From NCBI GenBank assembly GCA_022432975.1, contig CM039508.1, positions 52,249,436-52,313,435 on the forward strand: DNA of 64,000 nucleotides, read 5' to 3'. Position 1 is the first letter of the stretch; every line of letters begins with the position of its first letter. Under the pieces are notes generated by a model, which saw nothing but the letters and a program-made list of their open reading frames with translations, was not told the DNA's origin and did no database searches. Source of the DNA: Begonia masoniana (lineage: Eukaryota; Streptophyta; Magnoliopsida; Cucurbitales; Begoniaceae). This document shows positions 26,901 through 38,850 of this stretch, one piece after another. The position numbers and the translations under genes were made by a program.

Positions 26901-27095
26901 AAATCCAAATCCCCAAATCATCGATTCATTCAATCCAAGCATTATCATGTCTAAAAAACAAAGCCACACAAGATATAAAGTTTCTCACTGGTTTGTTGAG
27001 GCCGACGAGGAGGGAGGCGTTTGAGTAAGATTGTCTGAAAGAGACATCAACTGTACGGATTCGGACGGGGGATTCGCCGGCGCTTCTGTCTCCAT
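23912..27095 (-). CDS. Tyrosyl-tRNA synthetase, cytosolic eukaryotic type
   Basis: Class I synthetase that charges tRNA-Tyr. Ten exons from high to low: 27095-26989, 26886-26739, 26426-26137, 26051-25955, 25504-25399, 25287-25205, 25001-24856, 24712-24607, 24100-24041, 23932-23912. They join in frame into 387 residues. The HIGH-like motif is seen as PSGRMHIAQ (about 77-85) and the second signature KMSKS is intact at 261-265. The C-terminal end is AYRVTR. A Ser/Pro-rich leader of about 35 residues precedes the conserved MSLEERYQIVRSVGEE. It does not look like a strong organelle presequence, so cytosolic action is inferred. The last coding exon is only 21 nt. The eukaryote/archaea-like sequence distinguishes it from the bacterial-type organellar enzyme. 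Confidence 0.94.
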
Positions 27096-28250
27096 AAGAG
27101 AGCCGCAGGTTTTTCAGTTACAAGCGGGAGGGCTAGGGCTTCTGTTTGACTTTGATCTTTCTTCGGCCTAAAGCCACTACGCTATATTTAGGTCACATTC
27201 GAACTCATATATTCGTAGTTGGTTATGTACATGTAGAAAGAGAGTGACGGTGAGTTTTCTTTGGGTTGCAAATTTCTAGCCTATGAAGGTTAAGTTTGAG
27301 ATTTACACTGTCAGGAGGGGACTTAACAGAAACGTTAGGTTAAACGATCAACCTCGGGGAGGTTCACCGTCTAACCTAAGGCTGAGTGCGGAAATTTTAA
27401 CACTGATTTAAGACCCCCTCGAAGCAACAAATATAAGATATTCGAGATTATACTATACTTTGGACCTAACATACTCGCTTATTGGGAACATGGACAGTAA
27501 GGTGCTACATAATTGCATGGAGTTTTACATATGATGTATTATGACTATGCATGTTAACATTCATAATATATGTTAATATAGTACTTGATACAGTGAAACT
27601 ACACAATTAAATTAAAAATTTATATGCATTGATTTATTAATCAAATCGAATGTGCGGAAAAGTAATTCATTTCATTACATTCATACTACATATCATCACG
27701 AGATAGATGAAAATAGAGATTTATACCTAGGTATTGGGAGTTGATCTTATAGTTGTGAATTCCGTGATATTGTAATTTTTGAATATTAGATTTATTTATC
27801 GGGTTTTGTTAGCTCAATCTTTTGTGTTTTCTCATCTTTCGAATATCGGTGACAATTAGAAGGATGAGACCATGATATCGAAGTGGATAATAGGCAATAC
27901 ACTCAAGATAGGTTTTGGACTCGAAACTCTTGAGACTAGTGTGTGTGTGGGTCTACTTCTTTTGTCATTGATGGGCACATTTAGTTGCCAAATGTTGTAA
28001 TTAAATTGGATTTACCTCATGTTGTAATGTAAATAACATCATGTTTATTTTAATGTATAGTTTTAAATGAAAATAGAGGTTTGGACATGCAAACTCTAAC
28101 GAGAGTATTCAAAGACATTTCGATGTTGTAATTCATATCTAAGCTGAAACACAGGAACAACAGCAAAATCTAGACAAAACGAGGAACACGACCGAGCGAA
28201 AATGTCGAAAAAAGGCAGACGAAACTTCATTAAATCTCTCAAAAAAGAGA
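27096..28250. other. Intergenic region
   Basis: About 1.15 kb between the 5' end of the synthetase gene and the 3' end of the neprosin-domain gene. It is A/T-rich without recognisable coding sequence, RNA gene or transposon ends. Confidence 0.5.
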
Positions 28251-29925
28251 CTAGAAATCACTTGGTCCTCCAAACAGTATGCTGTAGAGCCATATTCCAA
28301 CGCCATATTCATACCTCCGAGAGCTATATTTGGTAATATCTGTTGCATATCCAACGCTACGTTTCAAAGGCAATTCCTCCATATTTCCATCCGTATAGGT
28401 TAAGTATCTGCAGAATGCTTGCTCAGAGGGATGTGCACCGGTGAATGGAGGAAAGTTTCCATTTCCCATAGCCGGAAATGGTAGATTAGGCGGCGAATAA
28501 ACCTCTCCTCCGTATATGGTTTCCTTCGCCGGACCGGCCAACGTCGTGAACACGTTTTTCGGCCAAAACCCTACTTGAGTGTTGTCCATTCCGTAAAGCA
28601 GCCACCAATTTCCATTAGCTACGTCCTAAAATATAATAACAACATCATCAGCGGACATCATCAAACCAAAGAGATTGCATTTTTGCATGTGGGTTCATCT
28701 TACCCGAACAATTTGGAGTTTCACTTCATACTTGTCTTTATCCGTCGAGACCGGAGTGAGAACCAGGTCCACCGGGAGATCAGTTCTCACTATAATGAAA
28801 CCGGGGCAGAGATTGTTGAAGCAAGACGAAGTAGCTGTCTGTAATTAACAACTAAGAAGATTAAATTTTTGAACTTTTATGCAAATCAATGTGTAAAAGG
28901 AAAAAAAAAAAAAACTCTTACATGTGTGTAGATAAACATTCTGGTAATATCACTGCCGTAGAGACCGTGATCGACCTGCCAAAAAACACGAATCATGGAC
29001 AAGATTTTCGGGTAAAATTGGATGAAAATGGATTAAACATAGAACTTCACTAACCCTCCATCCAGCTCTCAAATAATCTTGATCAGAATTAACTCCAACA
29101 TAAGTGGCACTGTATTGAGATGGATCGATTGAGGGAGTGTATACACTCATGAAAGTTCCACCACCATTAAGATTATTTGCGTAACTATCATCACTCTTGA
29201 ACCCAGCTGTCTGAAAACTCATAAATAAAAGAAAATGATCATTAATTATATTCTAATTAAGATGATTATGAGGGGGTAATTATCGAAAATACTGACGAAT
29301 AATCCGCCGGGTTGGTCGTTGGAGGAAGTGTTAATCTGGGAATTAGCAAGACGTTCAGACAAGACTTTCTGTCTGATGAGATCTTGTTTGGTTGTTCTTC
29401 TGATCGGAACAGTTCCCGAAGGACATTGCACTCTCACTACATCAGCTTGTTTCGGCATTCCTTCTACCCATTCTTCTTCTACCTGAGTTTTCTTCGCTGC
29501 AAAATTTGGTTTCATCTGCAGAGGAACAATAAATGAAGAACAATGAATCAGAATATGTTACTAACATATATTTAGTGGGAGTTGTTGAAATACTGGGTTG
29601 GACTCACCTGAGGATGAAAATCGTGGTTTTTCAACAGTGGATGATCAAATCCAGGCTGCTTGTAGAAATCTACGCAGTCGTACAGGTCGCCATATTCAGT
29701 CTGCATGAGATTTTACGTCAAGTCTATCACCTTTCTCTGTAGAGAGAGAGAGCGAGAGAGAGAGAGAAAATTTACCCGGATTGTCTTGACAGCAGGCTTA
29801 TTCAAAAACTTGAGACGTTGTTCAAGTTCTTGATCTTCAATGTCGGACAAAGTCGGAGCGCTATCTCCATAGCAGGAGAGAAGTAGAGAGAGCAGAAGAA
29901 TTGCCATAATATTTTTGGAAGCCAT
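28251..29925 (-). CDS. Neprosin-domain (DUF239) secreted protein
   Basis: Seven exons from high to low: 29925-29776, 29700-29608, 29515-29297, 29210-29055, 28975-28922, 28838-28704, 28625-28251. They join with all junctions in phase 0 into 393 residues. The N-terminus MASKNIMAILLLSLLLSCYG is a clear signal peptide. Next comes the neprosin activation region (CVDFYKQPGFDHPLLKNH, then SGTVPIRRT), and then the neprosin domain with AGWRVDHGLYGSD, CFNNLCPGF and a Gly/Trp-rich end (NWWLLYG, VGFWPKNVF). The family contains neprosin, a proline-directed glutamic peptidase of pitcher plants, but most members are uncharacterised. I cannot confirm both catalytic Glu residues by eye, so peptidase activity is inferred only. 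A TATA-like box lies about 60 bases upstream. Confidence 0.92.
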
Positions 29926-30397
29926 GGATGAAAAGCTTTCTTACGTCTCAAATCTCAAATGAAATCTACTGCAAATAGGTAGTATATATAAACGAGATAA
30001 AAATTGATAGGATTGAGGAGTTACCATTCTGAATTTTGGATCATTTGAGGCATAAATTATATTACCAAAAAAATCTCCAAAACTGTCCATAATTGGACAC
30101 ATCCTCATCCTCTCAATTAAAAGCCAAATTTACTGATTAGGAGGAAATTGATTGAATTCTTGATTTTTCATTTATAGAGTTCATAACCGTAACATCGAAA
30201 GGGACAATAAATAATTCAATGCAAAATAAATGTATTATAAAATGAACAAATAATACGTAAGCGTTACACCATGGCATGAGATTAACAAGTACACGTATAA
30301 GACGAAGCACAGACGAAGATATAACATGAATTTGTGTATTTAGATAGTAGGAATAATTGAGAGGATTCAGCCTCAGAAGTAGTTTCCACAATCAAAT
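29926..30397. other. Intergenic region, neprosin promoter and S1-gene 3' end
   Basis: About 470 bases. The lower part is the neprosin-domain promoter; the upper part is the 3' side of the next minus-strand gene. No gene is seen. Confidence 0.6.
29982..29993 (-). promoter_or_regulatory. TATA-like box of the neprosin-domain gene
   Basis: On the minus strand this reads GTTTATATATAC, about 60 bases before the start codon at 29925. Composition and spacing suit a plant TATA box. Confidence 0.45.
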
Positions 30398-33300
30398 CTA
30401 TTCTACTTTGCTTGTGCAGGTTAGAATGGCATCTCTTATTTCTTCTTTGTCCAAAGATGTTTCAACTATCACCTGCAAAACAGAGGAATAAAGGCATTGA
30501 GATTTTATAGATCATACACAGATTCAGCTCGTATAATATAATACCTCTTGCACTTTGTTTCCGGACCGAGCAAGTAACTTGTACTGATTTTCGTACATCG
30601 AAGCCATATAAACCTGCATAGTTTTAAAGACGATAAAAATGGAGGAGATGGTCAATCATCTGAAGATGGAATCTCACTTAGCCGTTTGCGACGAAGAAGT
30701 ATTCATTAATACCTGAAATGTTGGAGCTAAACCAGGGCTCAAGAAAAAGCGCCCTTTCGACACAGATTGAATCCCTTCGATTTCTTTCAATTCTTTAACG
30801 AGAGTTTCCACATCGGCCCACTGTCCGTGTGATTAAACTCAATGAGATAATCCAATGCCAGCACAAGTTTCATAAACAGGTTTAAAGATGTAGCCAACAA
30901 GTTGATAGGCTCTACCTCAGGGTCCAATTCTGCAGCTTTTGCTTCTCCAACTGAAGGAACTTGATCATCAACAACAGAGTTCAATGCCCCACTTAGTGGA
31001 TCTGGCTGCCATTAAAGCATAATTCTTAGTTTGCATACAATAACCAAAAACAAAAGCATAGAGACTTTGGACAGAGTTCATATTTCTTACCATAATTTCC
31101 TTCAACGATAAGAAAATGCGTTCAAGCGAAAAATCCAAATGTTGAACTTTTGCTTCCACGATCTGAGAAGACAATTATAAAAAAAAGGGAAAAAAATGGA
31201 AGAACAGTCAAGAAGAGGAAAAATCAATGAAGCAGAACATAAAAAATAAAACTCATTTTGTAAACAAGTTTAATCGTTATGGAATCAAATTTCATAAATC
31301 TCAAGCTTGATTTAATAATCAAACGAAGTACCTGACTGATTTTGAAGTATATTGTGGGGTCTACCGTGGAATCCCATGAAATTTCTGACTGATGAATCAA
31401 CGCTGACACCCCTTCGATCTACATACATAGCAATTGTTAATAGCTTGCACCCGAAAAGATTTGCAATCTGTTAAGTGTAAATCCATCGCCGTATGAGAAG
31501 ATTCGTGGGAAGGAAATTCAAAATGAATAATCAAGACATAGAATTCTCTATGAATAACTAGTTTCCAAAGGAATCAAAGCTTGATATCGAACTACTGCAT
31601 CCTAAAAAAATATATATATCTTCTTTACCTCCACGAACTGAAGGAAAGTCTTTCATTTACCTCCACGAAAATACCGAAATATGTAATCTTCTTGATGCAA
31701 CACTGGACAACATCCCCAATTTGAAGCTTGGCCTACCAAAAGATAATACATTATGAAGTGTGTTTATGACATGTCCATAACTGCAAGAAAAATCCACAAC
31801 CATGAAGAAAGATCAAAGCTACTAACCATTAAACTTCTCTTTTTCTCAATTAACTCTTCCTTTTCTTTTGGTCTAAGTGAAAATATAAGCTTTCTTGATT
31901 TTCGGTTAGCCAACACAACATGCACTTTGATTTTCTGCAAACCAAAGATTCAGTCAATGCTCAAATCATTTATATTCAAGTACAGCTTGCTATTTAATAA
32001 GTTTCTGCAGACCTGACCAATGAAGGATAACAAGAAGTTCGTTTTTTCCTGGTCATAAATCCTAAGAAGATCTTCCAATTTCATATCTGGTGAAAGTACT
32101 CCCTCAATTTTTATATCGACATCTGGGTCGGATCTAGACGGAGTAAAGTTGCTTCCACCATCATAACTTCCAACAATGCTTAAATTTTGCTTGTACATCA
32201 ATGGATCAAGACCTTTCCTCCTCAGCCATGACTCAAACGCTAAAAATTTCCATCTAGCGGCAAGGTTACGGTATGGAAGAAACCCTACTAAAGGTCCAAA
32301 AGAGACCTGTATAATGTTGGAGAAATTACTTGAAAAAGAAATTAGCAGGAAGCCATATTTTATCTCCTTAACCAGTGTAGAGTTAAAAATGCTTACAACA
32401 AAACCCCGGGTACTAGAGTTTATTATTTCGACTTCTGCTCTATCTCCTCCCTTAGCCAGAGCTTCTGCCATAATCCAGTTAGCCTCTTCATTTTCATGTA
32501 CCTGCAGTTGTTAGAGTACTTAGAATATAACTGTAACACTCAAAATAAAAGGCCAATAAGAAGATGATGGACTCAGACCTCCGTAGCTGCTGTGGAAGCA
32601 ATATTCTCAGCTTCACTACTATAACTTTCTATGTTCGAAGCAGTAGAAAGGTTTGACGCTTTTTCCATAGACTGGTCTAACCTACATTAAAATATCCATC
32701 ATATCAAACATATGCATGGATCAAAGGAATGAAATGTATACAAGTTTGAAGTACCTTTTTGGTTTTTGCTGAAGTGCAGCTTCAGGAGATAGTTTGACTC
32801 TTGAAACCAGCATATTCTCAGATAGCTCAATAGCAGGTTCTGCCCCAACATTAGACTTGATATCTCTCGCCATCTCGGGTGGTAATCCTTAAAGAAGATT
32901 AAAAATGGTAAAAAATTAGAAAATCCACGTGTTTTGATAAGAATTCAAAATGAACTGGATCAGAACATCCTTCCAATAATAATCCATACCTGTCTCTGAG
33001 CAAACATCTAGCTCTATTTCCTTTATGGATGATTCCTCCACTCTTTCACCAATATTTCCTAATATTTCCTTGGTATTGTTGTTAAACATATATGAGCTTT
33101 TCAACTCAGTTTCTTCATCTTCAACACAATCAGCTTCTGGGATGACCAATTCCTTTAGATTATTCTCAAGTTTTGTGTTTTCAGCCATAGATTCAGGCCT
33201 TTTCAAAAATACAAGGTTATTGGTACTGTCCTTTGGAACTCTTTTGCTGGCTAGCAACTCAAAATCTTGAAAAACATTGATGTCCTTACTACTGGATGGC

Positions 33301-34342
33301 TTATCTGGCTCTTCATTACTATATGAGATTACTGGTTCAGGCTTTTTCAAAAGAGTCATATTACTAAATTTCTCTTTCAGTGGCTCATTCCTCATTTTCA
33401 ATGTCAAATTCGGTTTAATTTTCAGCCTCGATGGCGTCTCTTCCGCATCATTCTCATTATAAACTTTTGGCTTTCTCAAGATAACATCAGGCAAAGTACG
33501 TGTAGGAGCAACTGCTGGCTTTCTAACAGATTGGCTCGGTTTATTTATCCCAGATGCACGCGACTTATCTTCAGTTTCGAACTTCATTCCTTTTTTTAAA
33601 ACTGGCCTGACCAAATTGATGTCATCCGAGGAAATAGATGACTGTCGTTCTTGGACTCATCAAAAGGAAGTTCCTCAACTCCTTTTAATTTTCCTTTTTG
33701 CTTGTAAAATGATTTCTCAACTTCCAGATACAAAGTTCCGGGGTTCACCTTTCTGCTCATTATCTGAGTAATGTGTGGTTGTTGAATGAAATAATTAAAC
33801 TATTTATCAGAAAATAGAAAAAAAAACTCGATGAACACTAAAGCGATATATGATATATGATGACTATTGAGGTAAAAGTGATCAACTTTTTACATTTAAA
33901 TCATCAAGGCAAGAAAAAGTAGAAAAATGTAACAACCAAGCTAAGTTGAAAACTAGTTTCGGAAAGAATCCAAGCTTTATCTCCGTAATGACAAAGAAAT
34001 CACCTGAAAATAGCCGAAGGACCATTGCCACAACCATGTTAGGTAGAACTCACCCTTCAAAACCAACTTGTAAGAGAGTAACAACCACATTGGGTAGAAC
34101 TCACCTCTAAAAACCAGCTCACAGGTGAGGGAATTCTAGTAATTATAAACCCACGAGAGAGATTTGTTTCATTAAAAAGGGAGAGTGTTCAAGTGATTAT
34201 ATATACGCACAAGTTTACAAGCCTTGACAAAGCAAATGTATGATAAACTAGATCAGTACAATAAAATCAAAATCACAAATTTACGTATTACTATCCGAGC
34301 TTTTTATCATTTCAATTATTTTCCTTGTAATAATGTAACCTG

Positions 34343-34404
<62 letters not shown>

Positions 34405-34618
34405 TAGCTAAGGTAAGTTTGGGGTCTTCGCCAAGTAATCGGCCAAACTTGAGCTCCATCTCATCCCACTGGTCGAACTGAGGCTCTTCTTTAGACGCCA
34501 GAGCCACAAACTTATTAGGCTTCAAGAGAAAACTTAAATTTCTTCGTCTTCCTCTTCTGGGTGAAAATAAATCGACGCGGGTAAAGAAGGAGGAAGCAGA
34601 GAGAGCAAGACCGTCCAT
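30398..34618 (-). CDS. Plastid-type S1-domain RNA-binding protein, one frame break
   Basis: Fourteen exons from high to low: 34618-34403, 33763-32990, 32887-32755, 32681-32579, 32501-32397, 32306-32013, 31934-31827, 31732-31661, 31418-31332, 31162-31091, 31005-30916, 30820-30713, 30613-30545, 30472-30398. Allowing one missing base in exon 2, they encode about 768 residues, close to the recalled length of Arabidopsis At1g12800 (S1-domain plastid protein SDP). The start MDGLALSASSFFTRVDLFS followed by Arg/Ser-rich sequence is a likely transit peptide. The middle is a low-complexity Lys/Pro/Glu region. S1-type folds follow: one partial at about 32013-32500 and one clear (KLQIGDVVQCCIKKITYFG...). 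Near 33632-33645 the frame must shift by one base to go from ESKNDS into SSDDINLVRPVLKKG. Exon 1 ends inside a CT microsatellite. Assignment to SDP rather than another S1 protein is moderate. Confidence 0.82.
34348..34401. repeat. (GA)27 microsatellite at an exon-intron boundary
   Basis: Fifty-four bases of GA (CT on the gene strand) start at the proposed 5' splice site of intron 1 of the S1-domain gene, giving the weak donor AAG|GTCTCT. An alternative donor, CCAG|GTTACA ending the exon at 34340, would read the repeat as a Ser-Leu tract in the same phase. Confidence 0.9.
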
Positions 34619-36055
34619 TTTTAACCAAAATGGAAAAGAGTTATGTTCTCAGTCACACAGAATTGAAGAGACCAAAGGCCACTACTTTCATAATAATAAA
34701 CGAAGCCGGCGCTTTCTGGTATTATGCCGGACGTTGTGAGCTTGAGCTTGAGCTCGACGATTATGGAGTGTCTTGATTGATAGGATTTGTTTATCGGGAC
34801 GGAGAAGGGAAGCGCAAGTCTTTGCGACTCGTCGAGGAATGATTTTCGCTTTGTCGTAGGTCGGATGACGACAATAGAGTAGCGCCCATTCTTGCCCACA
34901 AAGACTTCTTGGATAAACCAAGCTGCATGTGAAGGTCCTAGTCCTGTTTCTCACACACAAGCCAATTTCGCAGCAACTACCCAAACGCTAGAGATGACAA
35001 ATGAGCGGGTTGACGAGCCGGTCCTATCTTAACTAATGTGATTAAAATCATAATATTTTACTATGTGTACTAATGTATTTTCTCTCTTATTTAACCAAGT
35101 TATTTTAAAATTCAATCAAACAATAACAACGATAAAGAGAGGGAAAAAGATGGCAACTATGTTTTTTAATCTGGTTCGACCAAACTACCTCTATGGACAC
35201 TCTAAGACTCTTCCTTGAAAATGTCTTCTCAATAACTCTTCCAATTGTGATTGAGGTTCCAGGTCAGTCGAACCTTACCACTGTTACAAAATGTTCTTCT
35301 TCTCCTTGATTGAAATTTCAAGTGCAATCGAACTTTTTTTGACTACTTTAAAGGCGTCACTTCTTTCGTTAGATATAGAATCTTAAGGTTAGAAATATTA
35401 GAAATTAGGTTTCAGTTCAAATTTGAAGAATCAAATATTAACAAGTAAACGGCTTCAGTGTAAATATCAAACACGTTAAGTTGCACAACATAGAGTGTTT
35501 TATCTATAGACGCCTTCGTGACCTGTCATGAAGATTTCTGAAATGTTCCAGTTCACCACATGTATATTCTAGACAACTGCGTTGTATCCATCATGATCAT
35601 ATTTTTAATCTTCGGTCTACCACCGGTTCTCTGCAGTCTATTGCCCAGTCGACCTACACCATGTTTCATAAAACTTAATGCTGTCGAGAGGTTGTCAGGG
35701 TGACTGCAATTCTTTCTGCTCTACCTCCCTAGTTGACCTCTTGAGGGTCCTCTTGACTGTTCAACAAATGAACGAGGATTGAACAGTTTGGTAATAGAAC
35801 ATAGCTTTCACAATATTTAATACTTTGAGGAAAGTAAAGATGAAAGTTAGGTTTGGAGCTCAAAATCTTGAATTATTGAATGTATCAAATTAAATACGCA
35901 GAGGACAATTACATGATAAGAAAACTTTGAGCGTTACAGTTTATGTAATTTGCACAGTAGATTAAACATCATTTCTTCAAGCGGTCATCTACCACCACTA
36001 CTCCTCGGTCGACCATAATGTGTCCATTTTTTGTGGTGGGTGATCTATAACTAAA
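34619..36055. other. Intergenic region upstream of the S1-domain gene
   Basis: About 1.4 kb between the S1-gene start and the copia element. The first few hundred bases are the S1-gene promoter. No convincing coding sequence or element ends are seen in the rest. Confidence 0.5.
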
Positions 36056-36060
36056 GGTGA

Positions 36061-36297
36061 TGTTAGAATTGGGTGTGACCCGAATTCTAGTTGGGCCGGG
36101 TCGGGCCCGTATGTCAATATTAGGGTTTTATGTTTTCTCTATATATTGATGCTTGAGTCGCAAAACTCATTGTACCTTTGATTTTAGTGATTTCTCCTCT
36201 CCCCGTGGTTTTTTTCCCTTTTAGGGTTTCCACGTAAATCTTTGGTGTCCACTATTTTCGTTTTTCTTATTTCCGTTTCGATTTTGATTTTTCAACA
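36061..36297 (+). repeat. 5' LTR of the copia element
   Basis: 237 bp, TG...CA termini. Matches 40637-40873 except for two substitutions (one in the gacccgaatt region, one in the final gatttt/gatttc run). Confidence 0.95.
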
Positions 36298-36299
36298 AT

Positions 36300-36311
36300 T
36301 GGTATCAGAGC
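36300..36311 (+). other. Primer-binding site of the copia element
   Basis: TGGTATCAGAGC, complementary to the 3' end of initiator tRNA-Met, the usual primer of plant copia elements, two bases after the LTR. Confidence 0.85.
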
Positions 36312-37102
36312 AAGTTGAAAGTTTTTCGAAAATCAAGTTTTTGATTTTTCGAAGGTATCGAACGTTTTTGTTTTGGGTTTTCAATTTCGATAATTGAAAT
36401 TGAAATTTTGAGGAGAAAAAGAAAATAAATTTAATTTTATTTTCTGTTTTGTTTTTTGCTCTCTGCGTGAAGAACAGAGAAACAATTTTTCTCTGTTTTG
36501 GTTTTGTTCCTCTTCGACAGAGCACTCTGCCCGCAGCTCCGACGCGAGAACCGCCCCACACCGCTGCCTCTCCGATCGCCGCCGTCTCGCGCACAGAACG
36601 CGCCGCCGATCTGCTCCAACGCCGTCGTCGAGCTCCGTTGCTCTAGTCAATTTCGTTCTGTCAAACCGCGCTCTCCGAACAGAACTCGCCTGACTGCTCG
36701 CCGCGAACGCGCTCCGTTCTGCTCGCCGCGAAAGCCGCGCCTCCGCACCTCCGTCGCCGAGCCCTAGCCGCCGTCGACTGTCCATTGTTACCTTCTCCGT
36801 TCACCAACCTCCCAGCAAGCACTCGGCTGTTCTGCTTTTGGGGTTTTCAAAATTTGCGATTTAATTCAGTTTTGGTATTTTTGGTACTCCGTCAGCAACC
36901 CCCGAGAGTATCGCTTTGTTCAATTTGGGGTTATTTGCTGTTGCAAAAATTCTGCGTATTGATTATTGGAGCGGGAAATCTGAATTATTTTTGGGATTTA
37001 TCTTCTGAAAAGTTGTCCGGCAATATGGGTTTCTGAAACTTTGGGTTGTGATATTATTTGCCTGTTTATTTGGAGAAAAGAAATTATCTGGTGGAGTGGA
37101 GA

Positions 37103-38850
37103 TAGGTCGTAAAAAAGGGGTCGTCAAATCCACATACGCTTGGGAAGAAGTATGGAAAATGGAAACATCTGTAACATTTTGAGACCTCCAACATAGCAAG
37201 ACGCGTTTTGGAGCACGATTGGCCTACGGATCCATAAAGAATCCGAAGTTAAAAGTGCTTCGGTGAGAGCAATCCCAGAGTTAGGTACCTTCCCGGGAAG
37301 TTCTCGCCAAACAAAAGCGTGAGAGGAGATATTGTTGCGGCCAATCCCCAGAGCGGAAAATATCTTGCTGGGAAACGGGGTCGTTACAACGGGGATCAAG
37401 CCGTACCCAAACCGGAAGGAAATGTGGCCAACAAAAGACGTGGGCCCCCGAGGGGGGGTGATTGTGATGACCGAATATGCCACGTATGGGTACGATGGCT
37501 GGCACAACCGGAACAGATGGCGATACGTCCAGCAGCGGGTAGGAACCGGAGGTGACAGGACATAAAAAGGGGTCCGTCACAATCCACATCGCTTGGGAAG
37601 TATGTGGAAATAAAACCTATATAAAAAGACCCTCCCAAAATCGCAAGACGCGTTTGGGGGCACGAGTGAAACGGATCCCATAAGAAACTCCAAAGTGTAA
37701 AAGGCTTCGGTGTGAGAGCACTCCCCGGTTGGGGTGACTTCGGGAAGTTCTCGCCAAACAAAGCCGTGAGAGAAGGATATTGGCGCGGCCCAATCCCCAG
37801 AGCGGACAATATCTGCTTTGAAAAACGGGGTTGGCGTTATAAATTCATACCAACGAAAATGTCAGATTGTTAGCAAATACTTGACGTCGTCGATCACGAA
37901 AATAATCAACCAAGAAACCTAAACAAGGAGGTGGATTTTGGATTGGCATTCGCCAAGGAAAATGCAGATTGTATGCAAATAATGACGTCGCGATTCACGA
38001 AATCATCACCGAGAAGACCTACACAAGTAGGTGGATTTGGCATCGACAAGGCAAAGCTGGTACAGTTGCCCTATCTGGTTGTCCTTGGGTACCGTCACGC
38101 CCAATTTGTGCGCTCTGGTGCCACAGTGTAACGCATCTGGATTCCGGTATCTGGTGCCCAGTGGTGCGCTCCAAACCGACCTCTGGCACAGCCTCATGAC
38201 AAGCTCAGTTGCGGCTCCAGCCCGCGCTCTAGCACGCCACTTGATATTTGGAGTGCACCACACATGCAGCCCGGCCGGGCGTATAAGTGTCCAACCTTAA
38301 GACAAATTCGCTGCGTTTCATAGAGGTTGCCCCGCGCCTCGTATCTTGGGCCCCTGGCACGCCTTCATACACCAGAGAAATGGGGCGTGACAGTTGTCCT
38401 TTGCTCCAGTGTAGTCTTTTGTTTTCCACAAGAGTTATAACTTTTATTTATTCGTTTGTCATGGAGCCACAGAATTTTTGGAAACGTGCAAGAGATTCAC
38501 TAATGAAACAAAACGGAACAAAAGCATGAGAAACTATATGCATATGCAGTATTTTTAATTATATACTATATATGAAACCTGTTTGTAATATATTTTGAAT
38601 AAACTATCAGTTGATTGATATCACAAAATATTTGCGGTTTTCTTTGTAACAATTAAGCTGACTTTTTTATCATTGGACGTAGGGAATAATCATATTTTGT
38701 TTTTTCTTTCAAGCCTTGCAATCAAATCTAAACTTGATCAAATCCAAATTTTTTTGCTAAAATGAACAAACGTAAGAATGATCAATAAATAAATTGAAAC
38801 TTAATATTACAAAAGTTAATAATTCAACTATTAAAGGATGGGGAATGAAG
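37103..38850 (+). repeat. Indel-rich second copy of the Cassandra locus inside the copia element
   Basis: From 'ggtcgtaaaa' at about 37103 to 'aaggatggggaatgaaga' at about 38850 the sequence follows 41110-42862 in the same order: partial Cassandra LTR (ends 37388), short internal part, second LTR (37463-37841), the same AATTC flank, the 102-bp repeat, the GC-rich inverted-end element and the A/T-rich tail. It differs mainly by scattered one-base insertions and deletions, often in homopolymers. It replaces the first half of copia gag. Copia sequence resumes at about 38851. It may be a true duplication or gene conversion, or uncorrected long-read sequence used to fill a gap. Confidence 0.85.

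Noticed and set aside
34316..34400. Ser-Leu repeat protein
   Set aside because: This is translation of the CT microsatellite. It is recorded only as an alternative splice outcome of the S1 gene.
36381..36785. Arg/Ala-rich proteins on both strands in the copia leader
   Set aside because: These are GC-rich shadow frames in the element's untranslated leader, overlapping in several frames with no family match.
37124..38429. Several open frames of 60-137 codons
   Set aside because: They come from repeated Cassandra sequence on both strands and are not conserved between the two copies.
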